Origin: Fusobacterium sp.
Lineage (GTDB): Bacteria; Fusobacteriota; Fusobacteriia; Fusobacteriales; Fusobacteriaceae
NCBI GenBank assembly: GCA_020024915.1
Contig: JAHHSZ010000008.1
Span: 1 to 29,916 of the forward strand
Reading direction: 5' to 3'
DNA: 29,916 bases
Under the pieces are notes generated by a model. It made no database searches. It worked only from the letters and a program-made list of their open reading frames with translations, and had not been told where the DNA came from. Shown piece by piece: positions 14,558 to 22,907 of the stretch (position 1 is the first letter of the stretch; each line of letters starts with the position of its first letter). Position numbers and translations under genes: made by a program.

Positions 14558-16869
14558 CCCAGTCCTCCTTCTCCGTGTCCTCCTATTCTATACTCTTTTA
14601 CATATCTACATTTTTTTAGATAGTTCAATATTCCCTCTCTCAATGCTCCTGTTCCTTTTCCATGGATTACATAGACCTCAGTATATGAGTTCATAACTGC
14701 TCTATCCAAGTATGTTTCCAATTCATATACAGCTTCATCTACCATCTTTCCTCTTAAGTCGATCTCATTTCTTACAGAAGTTTTTGTATGTGAGAATGTG
14801 TTATACTCTTTTTTAGCTTTCTCTTTGACAACTTTTACATCATCCATAGATACTTCTAATTTTAAGATTCCAGCTTGTACTTGGACAGTCTCTTTTCCAC
14901 CATTTATCTTTAAGACATTTGCAAATTGATTTAAACTATTTACAAATACCTTATCTCCAACTTTATACTCCACTTTTCTTGCAACTTTTGGCTTTTGCTC
15001 TACATTTTTGTTTCTGTCATCTTGAAGTGCTGATCTAAGCATATTCAAGCTCTTTTGAACATTTTTTACATCCTCTTTTTTATTCTCTTCTTTCTGAATC
15101 TTCTCTACTAGTGCCACAGCCTTTGCTTGCATCTCTTTCATCATTCTATCAGCTTTTTCATAAGCCTCTTTTAAAATCTCATTTTTCTCTTTTTCCAATA
15201 CTCTCAACTTTTCAGCATACTCATCTCTGTCCTTCTGTGCTGCTACTTTTAAAAATTCAACCTGTTGCTTCATAGTCTCTAACTCATCTGATTTCTCTTT
15301 GATATTAGCTATCATCTTCTCTATCTTCTTATTGTCATCACCTATGTAGCTCTTAGCTCTCTCTATTACCTCTTCTGACACTCCCAATCTCTTAGCAATT
15401 GTCAGAGCATTACTCTCACCGGGAATACCTACTAATAATCTATATGTTGGTGAAAGAGTATTTACATCAAACTCCATTGAAGCAGTCTCTATTCCCTCTT
15501 CATTATAACCATGAGCTTTTACCTCACTATAGTGTGTTGTAATAAAAGATTTACACTTTCTATCTCTTAAATAATCAATAACTGCCATAGCAAAAGCTGA
15601 TCCTTCAGCAGGATCTGTTCCTGACCCAAGTTCATCTAATAATACAAGTGAACTTTTATTTACACTTTCTAATATCTCCTGTACATTTTTTAAGTGAGCA
15701 GAAAAAGATGATAGTGATTGCTCTATACTCTGTTCATCACCTATATCAGCATATACTCCTGTAAAAAATCCTATGCTTGTATGTTCATTAGCAGGAATAG
15801 GAACTCCTGATAAAGCCATCAGTGTAAGCAATCCTGCTGTTTTTAAAGCCACTGTCTTTCCACCAGTATTTGGTCCTGTTATCAAAAGAGTATTGTACTC
15901 TCTTCCTATCTCAAATGTTAGTGGTACTATTCTATCAACTGGAATAAACGGATGTCTCGCCTCCACTAAACTCAACATCTCCCTATTATTTATATTTGGA
16001 ATAACACAGTTTTTCTCTAAACCATATACTGCCTTTGTATTCAAGATATCAAGAGATAGAATTGCCTCTCCTATTGCATCAATGTTCTCTCTCTCATTTC
16101 TTACATGTTCAGTTATTCTCAATAGTATCTTTCTTATCTCCTCTTTCTCTTTTAGCTCTAACTCTCTCATCTTATTGTTTAGTGCTACTATTGAAAGTGG
16201 TTCTATAAATACAGTCTGTCCACTAGAAGATCTGTCATGTTCTATCCCTTTTATAAGTCCTTTAAAATCAGCTTTTACAGGTACAACACTTCTTCCGTCT
16301 CTCTCTGTGATTATTCTCTCTTGAAAAGCTTTTGATAAGCTTGGCTCATCAAAAAGATCTTCAAATTTTCTTTTTATATTCATAGTTAACGTTTTTTTAT
16401 GAAATCTTATATCTCTCAAATCTAAAGAAGCGTCATCTTTTATCTCTTTATTGTTATCAATAGCCTTGTTTATAATATCCTCTATACCTCTCATTACAGG
16501 AATATCGTGATATCTATCTCTTAGATTTCTATATTTTCCTAAATCTTCTAATCTTGTTTTAAATAATCTAAAAATTCTTAGGTTATAATTTATATCCCAT
16601 AAATCTTCAACATCTAAATACGTTCCTATAAGTTGTGATTTTTCTGTCATCTTACATATATCTTTCATTCCAGCAGTCTCAAATCCACCATCAAACTTTA
16701 GGAAATCCATAAAATCTCTCAAGATATCCAGCTCTCTATTTACAGAGCTAAAATCTCTTATTGGAGATAAATTCATTATTCTATAATGATTCTCTTCTAT
16801 AACACTATAGTGAGCTAATTCTTCTCTTAATTTATCAAATTCTAATACTTTATAACTATGTCCATTCAT
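14533..16869 (-). CDS. mutS2: Endonuclease MutS2
   Basis: A MutS-family ATPase with a C-terminal Smr nuclease domain. Family members restrain homologous recombination or act on collided ribosomes, depending on species. Seen: helical core domains, Walker A GPNTGGKT at 332-339, Walker B LVLLDELGSGTDP, a long Lys/Glu-rich coiled-coil region (about 515-630), and a Smr domain from about 703 with DLRG (704-707) and HGKGTG. The length of 778 aa is normal, and no mismatch-recognition N-terminal domain is present. The ATG is preceded by AGGGAG. It is the first gene of the long minus-strand operon and is divergent from rpmB. Confidence 0.97.
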   Translation of the reverse strand: MNGHSYKVLEFDKLREELAHYSVIEENHYRIMNLSPIRDFSSVNRELDILRDFMDFLKFDGGFETAGMKDICKMTEKSQLIGTYLDVEDLWDINYNLRIFRLFKTRLEDLGKYRNLRDRYHDIPVMRGIEDIINKAIDNNKEIKDDASLDLRDIRFHKKTLTMNIKRKFEDLFDEPSLSKAFQERIITERDGRSVVPVKADFKGLIKGIEHDRSSSGQTVFIEPLSIVALNNKMRELELKEKEEIRKILLRITEHVRNERENIDAIGEAILSLDILNTKAVYGLEKNCVIPNINNREMLSLVEARHPFIPVDRIVPLTFEIGREYNTLLITGPNTGGKTVALKTAGLLTLMALSGVPIPANEHTSIGFFTGVYADIGDEQSIEQSLSSFSAHLKNVQEILESVNKSSLVLLDELGSGTDPAEGSAFAMAVIDYLRDRKCKSFITTHYSEVKAHGYNEEGIETASMEFDVNTLSPTYRLLVGIPGESNALTIAKRLGVSEEVIERAKSYIGDDNKKIEKMIANIKEKSDELETMKQQVEFLKVAAQKDRDEYAEKLRVLEKEKNEILKEAYEKADRMMKEMQAKAVALVEKIQKEENKKEDVKNVQKSLNMLRSALQDDRNKNVEQKPKVARKVEYKVGDKVFVNSLNQFANVLKINGGKETVQVQAGILKLEVSMDDVKVVKEKAKKEYNTFSHTKTSVRNEIDLRGKMVDEAVYELETYLDRAVMNSYTEVYVIHGKGTGALREGILNYLKKCRYVKEYRIGGHGEGGLGCTVVTLK

Positions 16870-16905
16870 TTTTTTCTCCCTATATTTTTATTACATTCAT
16901 TTTTT

Positions 16906-16914
16906 ATTATACCA
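16906..16914 (-). promoter_or_regulatory. Extended -10 promoter of the mutS2 operon
   Basis: The minus strand reads TGGTATAAT, an extended -10 with a perfect hexamer 37 bases before the mutS2 ATG. The -35 position (TTAGGA, 17-base spacing) is weak. Confidence 0.6.
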
Positions 16915-16940
16915 TAAATCTTTTATTTTCCTAAGTTTAT

Positions 16941-16976
16941 TCAAGAAAATTTAAAAAAAACTTGAAATTTCCTTGA
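16941..16976. repeat. Inverted repeat in the mutS2/rpmB divergent region
   Basis: TCAAGAAAATTT (16941-16952) and AAATTTCCTTGA (16965-16976) match at 11 of 12 positions as an inverted repeat. The right arm overlaps the rpmB -35. It may be an operator, or chance in AT-rich sequence. Confidence 0.4.
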
Positions 16977-16990
16977 TTTAATGATACAAT
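16962..16990 (+). promoter_or_regulatory. Sigma-70-type promoter of rpmB
   Basis: TTGAAA (16962-16967), exactly 17 bases, TACAAT (16985-16990). The predicted start near 16997 gives a leader of about 41 bases ending in AAAGGAG before the ATG at 17038. Confidence 0.82.
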
Positions 16991-17037
16991 TATATGCATT
17001 GTGTATGTAAGTAATTTTAGGAAAGGAGAAAATTAGA

Positions 17038-17295
17038 ATGCAAAGATGTGAAATAACAGGAGTAGGACTAATCAGTGGAAATCAGATTTCTCACTCACAC
17101 AGATTAACTAAAAGAGTTTGGAAACCTAACCTACAAGTTACTTCTATCAACGTAAATGGAACTTCTGTTAAAGTAAAAGTTTGTTCAAGAACTTTAAAAA
17201 CTTTAAAAGGACTTAACGATGTAGAAGTTATGAAATTCTTAAAAGCTAATGCAGCTACTTTAAGTACTAGACTTCAAAAAGCTATGGCTAAATAG
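17038..17295 (+). CDS. rpmB: 50S ribosomal protein bL28
   Basis: A large-subunit ribosomal protein. Seen: the family signature CEITGVGLISGNQISHS (residues 4-20) followed by TKRVWKPNLQ, then a basic beta-rich middle and a helical tail. At 85 aa it is longer than the about 62-aa Bacillus form and nearer the about 78-aa proteobacterial form. AAAGGAG precedes the ATG. It is a single-gene unit with its own promoter and terminator, divergent from mutS2. Confidence 0.96.
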   Translation: MQRCEITGVGLISGNQISHSHRLTKRVWKPNLQVTSINVNGTSVKVKVCSRTLKTLKGLNDVEVMKFLKANAATLSTRLQKAMAK

Positions 17296-17308
17296 TTTTT
17301 AAGTCAAT

Positions 17309-17350
17309 AAAAAAGACAGCTTTATCAAAAGCATGTCTTTTTTATTTTTT
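17309..17350 (+). terminator. Terminator of rpmB
   Basis: AAAAAAGACA (17309-17318) pairs with TGTCTTTTTT (17334-17343), with an inner GCTTT/AAAGC stem and four-base loop, followed by more T. It begins 13 bases after the rpmB stop. Confidence 0.88.
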
Positions 17351-17379
17351 TGTAAAATTGATTTGATATAATTTAAAGA

Positions 17380-17415
17380 GCAAAAAAGAAAAAAGACTGG
17401 AATCTCTTCCAGTCT
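17380..17415 (-). terminator. Terminator of the rpsF-rpsR operon
   Basis: On the minus strand the perfect 9-bp stem AGACTGGAA/TTCCAGTCT (17407-17415 and 17394-17402) with a four-base loop is followed by a T-rich run (17382-17393). It starts just 6 bases after the rpsR stop. Confidence 0.92.
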
Positions 17416-17421
17416 AATAAA

Positions 17422-17640
17422 TTACTTTTCAATTCTTGTATAAGGAATTAAAGCGATATTTCTAGCTCTTTTTATAGCTTTAGCTATCTTTCTTTGAAGC
17501 TTAGCATTAGCTCCAGTTACTCTTGAAGGATTGATTTTTCCTTTATCAGATACGAATCTTTTTAAAAGGTCTACATTTTTATAATCAATTTCTTCAGCTT
17601 TAACTCTTAATTTAGCTCTTCTTCTTCTGAATTCTGCCAT
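17422..17640 (-). CDS. rpsR: 30S ribosomal protein bS18
   Basis: A small-subunit ribosomal protein that pairs with bS6 on the platform of the 30S subunit. Seen: a basic N-terminus, DYKNVDLLKRFVSDKGKINPSRVTG, then a C-terminal helix LQRKIAKAIKRARNIALIPY, all typical. The length of 72 aa is normal. GAGGAGG precedes the ATG. It is 39 bases downstream of rpsF; the ssb gene that often sits between rpsF and rpsR is absent. Confidence 0.98.
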   Translation of the reverse strand: MAEFRRRRAKLRVKAEEIDYKNVDLLKRFVSDKGKINPSRVTGANAKLQRKIAKAIKRARNIALIPYTRIEK

Positions 17641-17679
17641 TTTTATAACCTCCTCTTGATTTTTAACATTAACTGATTA

Positions 17680-17964
17680 TTAGTCTTGCTTAACTATGAT
17701 GTATCTTAGTACTTCTTCTACGATGTTTAGTTTTAATTCAACATCTGATAATACAGTTCCGTCAATTTCAAAAGTAGTTAATACGTAGAAACCAGTCTTT
17801 TTCTTATCAATAGGATAAGCTAATTTTCTTTCTCCCCATTTCTCGCTCTTTTGAATAGTTGCTCCTGCAGCAGTTAAAACTCCAGTTACTTTTTCAATAA
17901 CAGCCTCTCTACCTTCTTCAAGTATAGTTGGGTTGATAATGAACATAATTTCGTATTTTTTCAT
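17680..17964 (-). CDS. rpsF: 30S ribosomal protein bS6
   Basis: A small-subunit platform protein binding bS18 and 16S rRNA. Seen: the YEIMFIINPTILEE start, the EKWGERKLAYPIDKKKTGFYVLTTF core and the final EEVLRYIIVKQD. The length of 94 aa is typical of forms without the acidic tail. The ATG follows GGGAGGAGG. It is the first gene of a two-gene operon with its own promoter just after ftsZ. Confidence 0.98.
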   Translation of the reverse strand: MKKYEIMFIINPTILEEGREAVIEKVTGVLTAAGATIQKSEKWGERKLAYPIDKKKTGFYVLTTFEIDGTVLSDVELKLNIVEEVLRYIIVKQD

Positions 17965-18028
17965 CTTTTAACCTCCTCCCTATGGTATTAGCCCAAAACA
18001 CAAACGTTTCTGAGCAGGGTCGTCTCAT

Positions 18029-18057
18029 ATTCTATCACACTTTATTAAATTTTTCAA
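18029..18057 (-). promoter_or_regulatory. Promoter of rpsF-rpsR
   Basis: Minus strand: TTGAAA (18057-18052), 17 bases, TAGAAT (18034-18029). The predicted start near 18022 gives a leader of about 58 bases. The -35 starts 8 bases beyond the ftsZ stop, and no terminator separates the two, so read-through from the division cluster is also possible. Confidence 0.8.
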
Positions 18058-18064
18058 GCTATTT

Positions 18065-19132
18065 TTATCTTTTTCTTACCCAAGGTGGTAGATCCAGATT
18101 TGGTTTTTCAGCTTCCTCTTTTGTTTCAGTAGCTACTTTTTCAGTTTTAGCTATATCCACATTTATAAAAGGCTCATTTTTTTCCTCTTCATTAGCAAAG
18201 TTATTTGCTATTATAGTTACTTGAACTCTATCTCCAAATTCAGGTTCAATAACTAATCCAAACATTACATCATCAGCAGTTTTTCCAGCTGCATCTCTAA
18301 TCATATCAGATATAGTTTGTGCTTCCATAAGAGTTATATCTGGAGCTCCTGTTATATTGATAAGTATTTTACTAGCACCTAGTATAGATTTTTCTAATAA
18401 TGGAGATTGTAGTGCTTTTTCAGTAGCTTTTATAGCTCTATTCTCTCCTTCACCCTCTCCAAATCCTAATACTGCTACTCCTGAATCTAACATTGTAGCT
18501 TTAATATCTGCAAAGTCTAAGTTGATAAGTCCATTTCCTATCATAAGATCTGCTACACCTCTAATACCTATTTTTAAGATATTGTTAGCTTCTTTAAAAG
18601 CATTTTGTAAAGTTATTGTTTTATCTGGTAACTCAAATAACTTATCATTTGGTATAATTACTAAAGCATCAACAGCTTTCTTTAGATTTTCAATTCCAAC
18701 ATCTGCATTATTCTTTCTCTTTCTTCCTTCAAATGAGAATGGTCTAGTTACAACAGCAACAGTAAGAACTCCCAACTCTTTAGCAACTTTTGCTATTACT
18801 GGAGCTGATCCAGTTCCTGTTCCTCCACCCATTCCTGCAGTTATGAATAACATATCTGTATCTTCTAATAGATTTCTTATCTTTTCAACATCTTCCTCTG
18901 CTGCTTGTCTTCCTATCTCTGGATCAGCACCTGCTCCCAATCCTCTAGTTAGCTTCTCTCCTAATTGTATTCTTATATCAGCTAATGATTTTCCTAAATC
19001 TTGAGCATCTGTATTTGCTGCTATATATTCCACTCCTCCTACTCCTGAAGAGATCATATCATTTATTGCATTTCCACCTGCTCCACCTGCTCCTAGCACT
19101 TTTATCCTTACCAAATCTTGATCCATTAACAT
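18065..19132 (-). CDS. ftsZ: Cell division protein FtsZ
   Basis: A tubulin-like GTPase forming the division ring at midcell. Seen: the N-terminal GTP-binding GAGGAGGNA, tubulin signature GGGTGTG at 102-108, T7-loop NLDFADIKATM, a short linker (about 318-343) and a clear C-terminal peptide LDLPPWVRKR that would bind FtsA. The length of 355 aa is on the short side because the linker is short. The start ATG at 19132 has GGGAGG about nine bases before it; an ATG two codons later is a weaker choice. It follows ftsA by 19 bases and is the last division gene of the cluster. Confidence 0.98.
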   Translation of the reverse strand: MLMDQDLVRIKVLGAGGAGGNAINDMISSGVGGVEYIAANTDAQDLGKSLADIRIQLGEKLTRGLGAGADPEIGRQAAEEDVEKIRNLLEDTDMLFITAGMGGGTGTGSAPVIAKVAKELGVLTVAVVTRPFSFEGRKRKNNADVGIENLKKAVDALVIIPNDKLFELPDKTITLQNAFKEANNILKIGIRGVADLMIGNGLINLDFADIKATMLDSGVAVLGFGEGEGENRAIKATEKALQSPLLEKSILGASKILINITGAPDITLMEAQTISDMIRDAAGKTADDVMFGLVIEPEFGDRVQVTIIANNFANEEEKNEPFINVDIAKTEKVATETKEEAEKPNLDLPPWVRKR

Positions 19133-19151
19133 ATTTCTCTACCCTCCCTAA

Positions 19152-20480
19152 TTATATGAAATTTGAAAACCAATTTTTTATAGCTTTCATTATTTTATTT
19201 TCCTGTTTTATCTCTTCTGTTTTTTGTAACTCATCTTCTATTGTTTCTACTAATTTCTCATCTTCTTTTATCTCTTGTTCAATTTTTTCATTTTTTAACT
19301 CTATCTCTTGATGAGTATAACTTCCTGTTCTTATTTTTTGATCCTCTTCTTCCATAACTTCATAAAATAGTCCTATTGCAGTTGCCATACTTGTATTTAC
19401 ACTATCAAGACCACTAAATGTACTTGGTAAAACTTTTCTAGCCACATATCCTGTTTTTTTATTTATTTTCTCAAGTAATTTATCAGCATTGATTATCTTA
19501 TCATAAACTACTCCTCCAGTTAAGACAAGACCCTTTCCTAAATACCCAGTAAAACCAGATTTTTCAATAGTACTATTTATATAATCTATCATCTCCTCCA
19601 CTCTAGCATTTATAAGATCTTCAAGTTCTATTGCAGCAATGTATTTCCCTTCCCCGTAGTAGATATACCCCTCTGGAGATATATCCTTTTCTCTATATTT
19701 ATCTAAAATTTCTATAGCTATATCCTCTTCATTCAATTTTAAGATATACATTAAATCACTCTTAAAATGCATTCCACCTAAAGGTATAGTCTCTGTGTAG
19801 ATTATCTTATCATTCTTATACAGTATAATATCTGTACTTCCCTCTCCTATATCTACAAGGGCTACTCCCATTCTTCTATCTTCCTCTTCAAGAGTTGATT
19901 TTGCAGAAGCATAGGCATTTAAGATTATGTTCTCTACATCTATACCTATTCTATTTATTGTCTCCACTAACTTAGCCACTCTTTTTTTCTCAGTAAATAT
20001 CAAATGAACATCTGCTTGTAGCTTTGTCCCAACAAGCCCTAAAGGATTTTTAATAATTCCAGAGTTATTAACTTTTACATTGTATATCTCTGTTTTTAAT
20101 ATCTGTTCCTCTTCATTTAACACCTTTTCTTCAGCTTCTTTTACTAGTAATTTAATGTGTTCTTCTGTTATCTCGTCCTCTTCAAAAAATATCTCCACAT
20201 TTATTGTTCTAGACTTTATGCTTTCTCCACCCATTCCAACAGTTACCGCTTCAATATCTTCGTCAGAGTAGTTAGCTAATTCATCTATAACAGTTTTTAT
20301 TGATTTTGATAGTGCTTCTCCATCTTTAATATCATTCTTTATCATTCCTTCACTTGGAGATTCGATATATTTAAGAACTCTTAAAACTTCACCATTTTCT
20401 GATAATTCTCCAGTAATTGCCTTGATCTTATTGTTTCCTATATCAATTACTGTCTTTAATATTTTCCCTCTATTTCCCAT
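19152..20480 (-). CDS. ftsA: Cell division protein FtsA
   Basis: An actin-like protein that tethers FtsZ to the membrane. Seen: the phosphate-1 region VIDIGNNKIKAITGE, a 1C domain with VTVGMGGESIKS, the phosphate-2 region VDIGEGSTDIILY, and the adenosine motif LTGGVVYDKI. A strongly acidic linker (about 375-428) leads to a C-terminal amphipathic helix IMKAIKNWFSNFI that would insert in the membrane. The length of 442 aa is normal. The phosphate-2 loop has Glu where most family members have Gly (DIGGGTTD), a small oddity. The ATG follows GAGGAG and overlaps ftsQ by 11 bases. Confidence 0.95.
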   Translation of the reverse strand: MGNRGKILKTVIDIGNNKIKAITGELSENGEVLRVLKYIESPSEGMIKNDIKDGEALSKSIKTVIDELANYSDEDIEAVTVGMGGESIKSRTINVEIFFEEDEITEEHIKLLVKEAEEKVLNEEEQILKTEIYNVKVNNSGIIKNPLGLVGTKLQADVHLIFTEKKRVAKLVETINRIGIDVENIILNAYASAKSTLEEEDRRMGVALVDIGEGSTDIILYKNDKIIYTETIPLGGMHFKSDLMYILKLNEEDIAIEILDKYREKDISPEGYIYYGEGKYIAAIELEDLINARVEEMIDYINSTIEKSGFTGYLGKGLVLTGGVVYDKIINADKLLEKINKKTGYVARKVLPSTFSGLDSVNTSMATAIGLFYEVMEEEDQKIRTGSYTHQEIELKNEKIEQEIKEDEKLVETIEDELQKTEEIKQENKIMKAIKNWFSNFI

Positions 20481-21165
20481 TATTTTTCTCCTCTGAACTC
20501 TTAACTATAAAATCATCAAATCTAATATCAATGTACTCAATTTTTTTAGTTTTTACAAGCTCATTATACAAAGTTTCCAATATTTTGTACTTCTCTTTCT
20601 CTACAAGTAAATTTGTTTTAATTATTGTTCCATCTAACAAAATAATCTCTATACAATCTTTATTTTTAATATAAATTTGGGAAATTAAATTTTTTAGAAT
20701 AGAGTCATCTAATACCTTTGAAAGTTCTAATAATTTCATTATATCGTTCTCATCTTTAGCCACCATAAAATAAATATCCTTTTCAGGTCTCTCTTTTAAC
20801 ATACCAAAAATTTTCCCATTTTGATCTAAAAGATAAACCTTACCCTTTATCTGCACATAATAAGCTAGTTCTTTCTCTTTTATTTTTATTTTTAAAAGGC
20901 CTAAATCTAGATTTTCTATTTTTACATCTTCCACTCTAACGTCTTGTTTTAAATACTCTTCCAATTTTTTAATATCTATTTCCCATATATTAGTATTATA
21001 AAGTTTTTCTATAAGTTCTGTCAATTCATTTGATAAAATTTTTGAATTTCCTTCTATTTTTATCTCTTTTATTTTAAAAAAATCTAAACTTAAAAATTTA
21101 CTTGGAATTAAATAAAGTAAACAACTAAATAGATATATCATAATTAATCTTATTATAAACTTCAA
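20470..21165 (-). CDS. ftsQ: Cell division protein FtsQ/DivIB (POTRA domain)
   Basis: A bitopic membrane protein linking early and late divisome parts. Seen: a very short cytoplasmic tail, one membrane segment (about 4-24), then a POTRA domain starting near FFKIKEIKIEGNSKI (about 29-100) and a beta-rich FtsQ domain with YLLDQNGKIFG. At 231 aa it is a compact member. The start is TTG at 21165, with AGGAG eight bases upstream. It lies between ddl and ftsA, the usual place. The family is divergent, so the call rests on domain layout and position together. Confidence 0.88.
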   Translation of the reverse strand: MKFIIRLIMIYLFSCLLYLIPSKFLSLDFFKIKEIKIEGNSKILSNELTELIEKLYNTNIWEIDIKKLEEYLKQDVRVEDVKIENLDLGLLKIKIKEKELAYYVQIKGKVYLLDQNGKIFGMLKERPEKDIYFMVAKDENDIMKLLELSKVLDDSILKNLISQIYIKNKDCIEIILLDGTIIKTNLLVEKEKYKILETLYNELVKTKKIEYIDIRFDDFIVKSSEEKNNGK

Positions 21166-21176
21166 AAGAAACTCTC

Positions 21177-22043
21177 CTATCTTCTAAAAGTATCCACCAT
21201 AATTCTAACTAGATCATCAAAAGTATATCCTTTAAGTGTTCCTAAATCTGGTATTAAGCTTGTTTTTGTCATTCCTGGACAAGTGTTTACCTCTAAGAAA
21301 TACACCTCTCCATCTTTTAACATAAAGTCACTTCTTGAAATTCCCTTTAGTCCCACTATGTTGTGTATTTTCATTGCATTTTCCATCGCCTTGTCATAAG
21401 CTGATTTCTCAATCTTTGCTGGATATTCATGTATAGATCCACCAGCTGCATACTTCGATTCATAATCATAAAACTCATTTTTAGGTATTATTCTCAATAC
21501 ACCTAGTCCCTCTCCATTTAGAACTCCTACAGTTAACTCCTCTCCCTGTATCATCTCTTCTATTAGAGGTCTCTTTCCTTCTAACTCTTTTAAGGCATTA
21601 TAAACTTCCTCTTTATTGTTACAGAAATAGATTCCTACACTTGAACCATCTCTTGAAGGTTTTACAACTACTGGAAATCCATCTATCTCTTCAACACTAT
21701 TATATGTTTTTGCCACTTTTATTCCAGCCATTTTTGCCACAGCTTTTGTATAGGCTTTGTCCATAGTTATTGCACTTTCCATTGCTCCTGATCCTGTATA
21801 TGGTTTATTTAACATATCCAATAGTCCTTGAAATGTTCCATTCTCTCCATATCCACCATGGAGAGCGATATATGCTAAGTCATATTCATTTTCTGTAAAT
21901 GCTGTTATTAAATTATCTTCAGTTACATCTACTCCATAAGCATCATAACCTTGATTTTTTAAGCTCTCTAATATCGCTGCTCCACTTCTTAAAGATACCT
22001 CTCTCTCTGACGAGATCCCTCCCATAAACACTGCTATTCTCAT
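21177..22043 (-). CDS. ddl: D-alanine--D-alanine ligase
   Basis: An ATP-grasp enzyme that joins two D-alanines for the peptidoglycan pentapeptide. Seen: GGISSEREVSLRSG near the N-terminus, LHGGYGENGTFQG, VVKPSRDGSSVGIYF, and the metal-binding C-terminus FLEVNTCPGMTKTSL. At 288 aa it is a short-form Ddl. The ATG follows AGGTG. murB lies 15 bases upstream and ftsQ 11 bases downstream. Confidence 0.96.
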   Translation of the reverse strand: MRIAVFMGGISSEREVSLRSGAAILESLKNQGYDAYGVDVTEDNLITAFTENEYDLAYIALHGGYGENGTFQGLLDMLNKPYTGSGAMESAITMDKAYTKAVAKMAGIKVAKTYNSVEEIDGFPVVVKPSRDGSSVGIYFCNNKEEVYNALKELEGKRPLIEEMIQGEELTVGVLNGEGLGVLRIIPKNEFYDYESKYAAGGSIHEYPAKIEKSAYDKAMENAMKIHNIVGLKGISRSDFMLKDGEVYFLEVNTCPGMTKTSLIPDLGTLKGYTFDDLVRIMVDTFRR

Positions 22044-22058
22044 TTTTCACCTCTAAAA

Positions 22059-22907
22059 TTATCCATTATTTCTTAATATTATTATCTCTTCTTCAAGTTC
22101 AACATCATACAATTCTTTTATCTTACTCTTAACAAGAGCTAATATCCCTTCAATATCCTTAAATGTTGCTTCCCCATGATTAACTATGAAATTAGGGTGC
22201 TTTGGAGATATCTCTGCTCCACCTATTTTTATCCCTTTAAGACCTGCTTCTGATATAAGTCTAGCTGAAAAATCCCCCTTTGGATTCTTAAAAGTACTTC
22301 CTAAATTTGGTTTATCTAGAGGTTGTTTACTCTCTCTTAGAGCTTGTATCTCTATCACTTTTTTCAAATCAAAACCTCTTTTAAACTCAAATGTAGCACT
22401 TATTATTACCCATTTTTTCTCCTGTATCTCTGTACTTCTATATGAGAAATTTATCTCCTCTTTTTTTAGAGTCTTTATCTGATGATTCTCATCAAATATC
22501 TCAATCTCTTTTATACAGTCAAATATCTCACTTCCGTAGGCTCCTCCATTCATATAGACAAGTCCACCTACACTTCCTGGAATTCCTGCTAGATTTTCAA
22601 GCCCTGAGTAATTATTTTTATTCATAAAAGCTGTCAACTTGCTAAAGTCTAGCCCTGCTTCCACACGTACCAATCCCTCTTGAAGCTCCTCTATCTTATT
22701 CAACTCTTTTAATGAAACAAATGTAATATCTAATTCTCCTTCGTCTATAAGAGTATTTGTCCCATTTCCTATTAAGAATATATTTTTTTCAGCTTTAAAT
22801 ATATCCTTTAATTCCTCTTTATTTTCAACAACTATAAATTTTTTAGCTGTTCCACCAATTTTCATATTAGAATGTTTTTTTACACTATAATTTTCGTAAA
22901 CTCTCAT
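22059..22907 (-). CDS. murB: UDP-N-acetylenolpyruvoylglucosamine reductase
   Basis: A cytoplasmic FAD enzyme that uses NADPH to make UDP-MurNAc. Seen: the FAD-binding stretches NMKIGGTAK, IGNGTN and LAGIPGSVGGLVYMNGGAYG, active-site R157 in SYRSTE, proton donor S204 in LGSTFKNP, and NHGEATFKD. The length of 282 aa and lack of the extra domain fit type II MurB. Its ATG overlaps the murC stop by one base (TAATG). Confidence 0.96.
   Translation of the reverse strand: MRVYENYSVKKHSNMKIGGTAKKFIVVENKEELKDIFKAEKNIFLIGNGTNTLIDEGELDITFVSLKELNKIEELQEGLVRVEAGLDFSKLTAFMNKNNYSGLENLAGIPGSVGGLVYMNGGAYGSEIFDCIKEIEIFDENHQIKTLKKEEINFSYRSTEIQEKKWVIISATFEFKRGFDLKKVIEIQALRESKQPLDKPNLGSTFKNPKGDFSARLISEAGLKGIKIGGAEISPKHPNFIVNHGEATFKDIEGILALVKSKIKELYDVELEEEIIILRNNG

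Noticed and set aside
15773..16324. 183-codon plus-strand open frame opposite mutS2
   Set aside because: Antisense shadow of a well-conserved gene; no motif or ribosome site supports it.
17965..18022. Canonical bS6-bS18 leader motif
   Set aside because: The CCG trinucleotide expected in the known motif is not present in the predicted leader, so only a possible variant structure is noted as a finding.
18357..19004. 215-codon plus-strand open frame opposite ftsZ
   Set aside because: Low-complexity Ser/Pro/Ala/Phe-rich translation produced by the codon pattern of ftsZ on the other strand.
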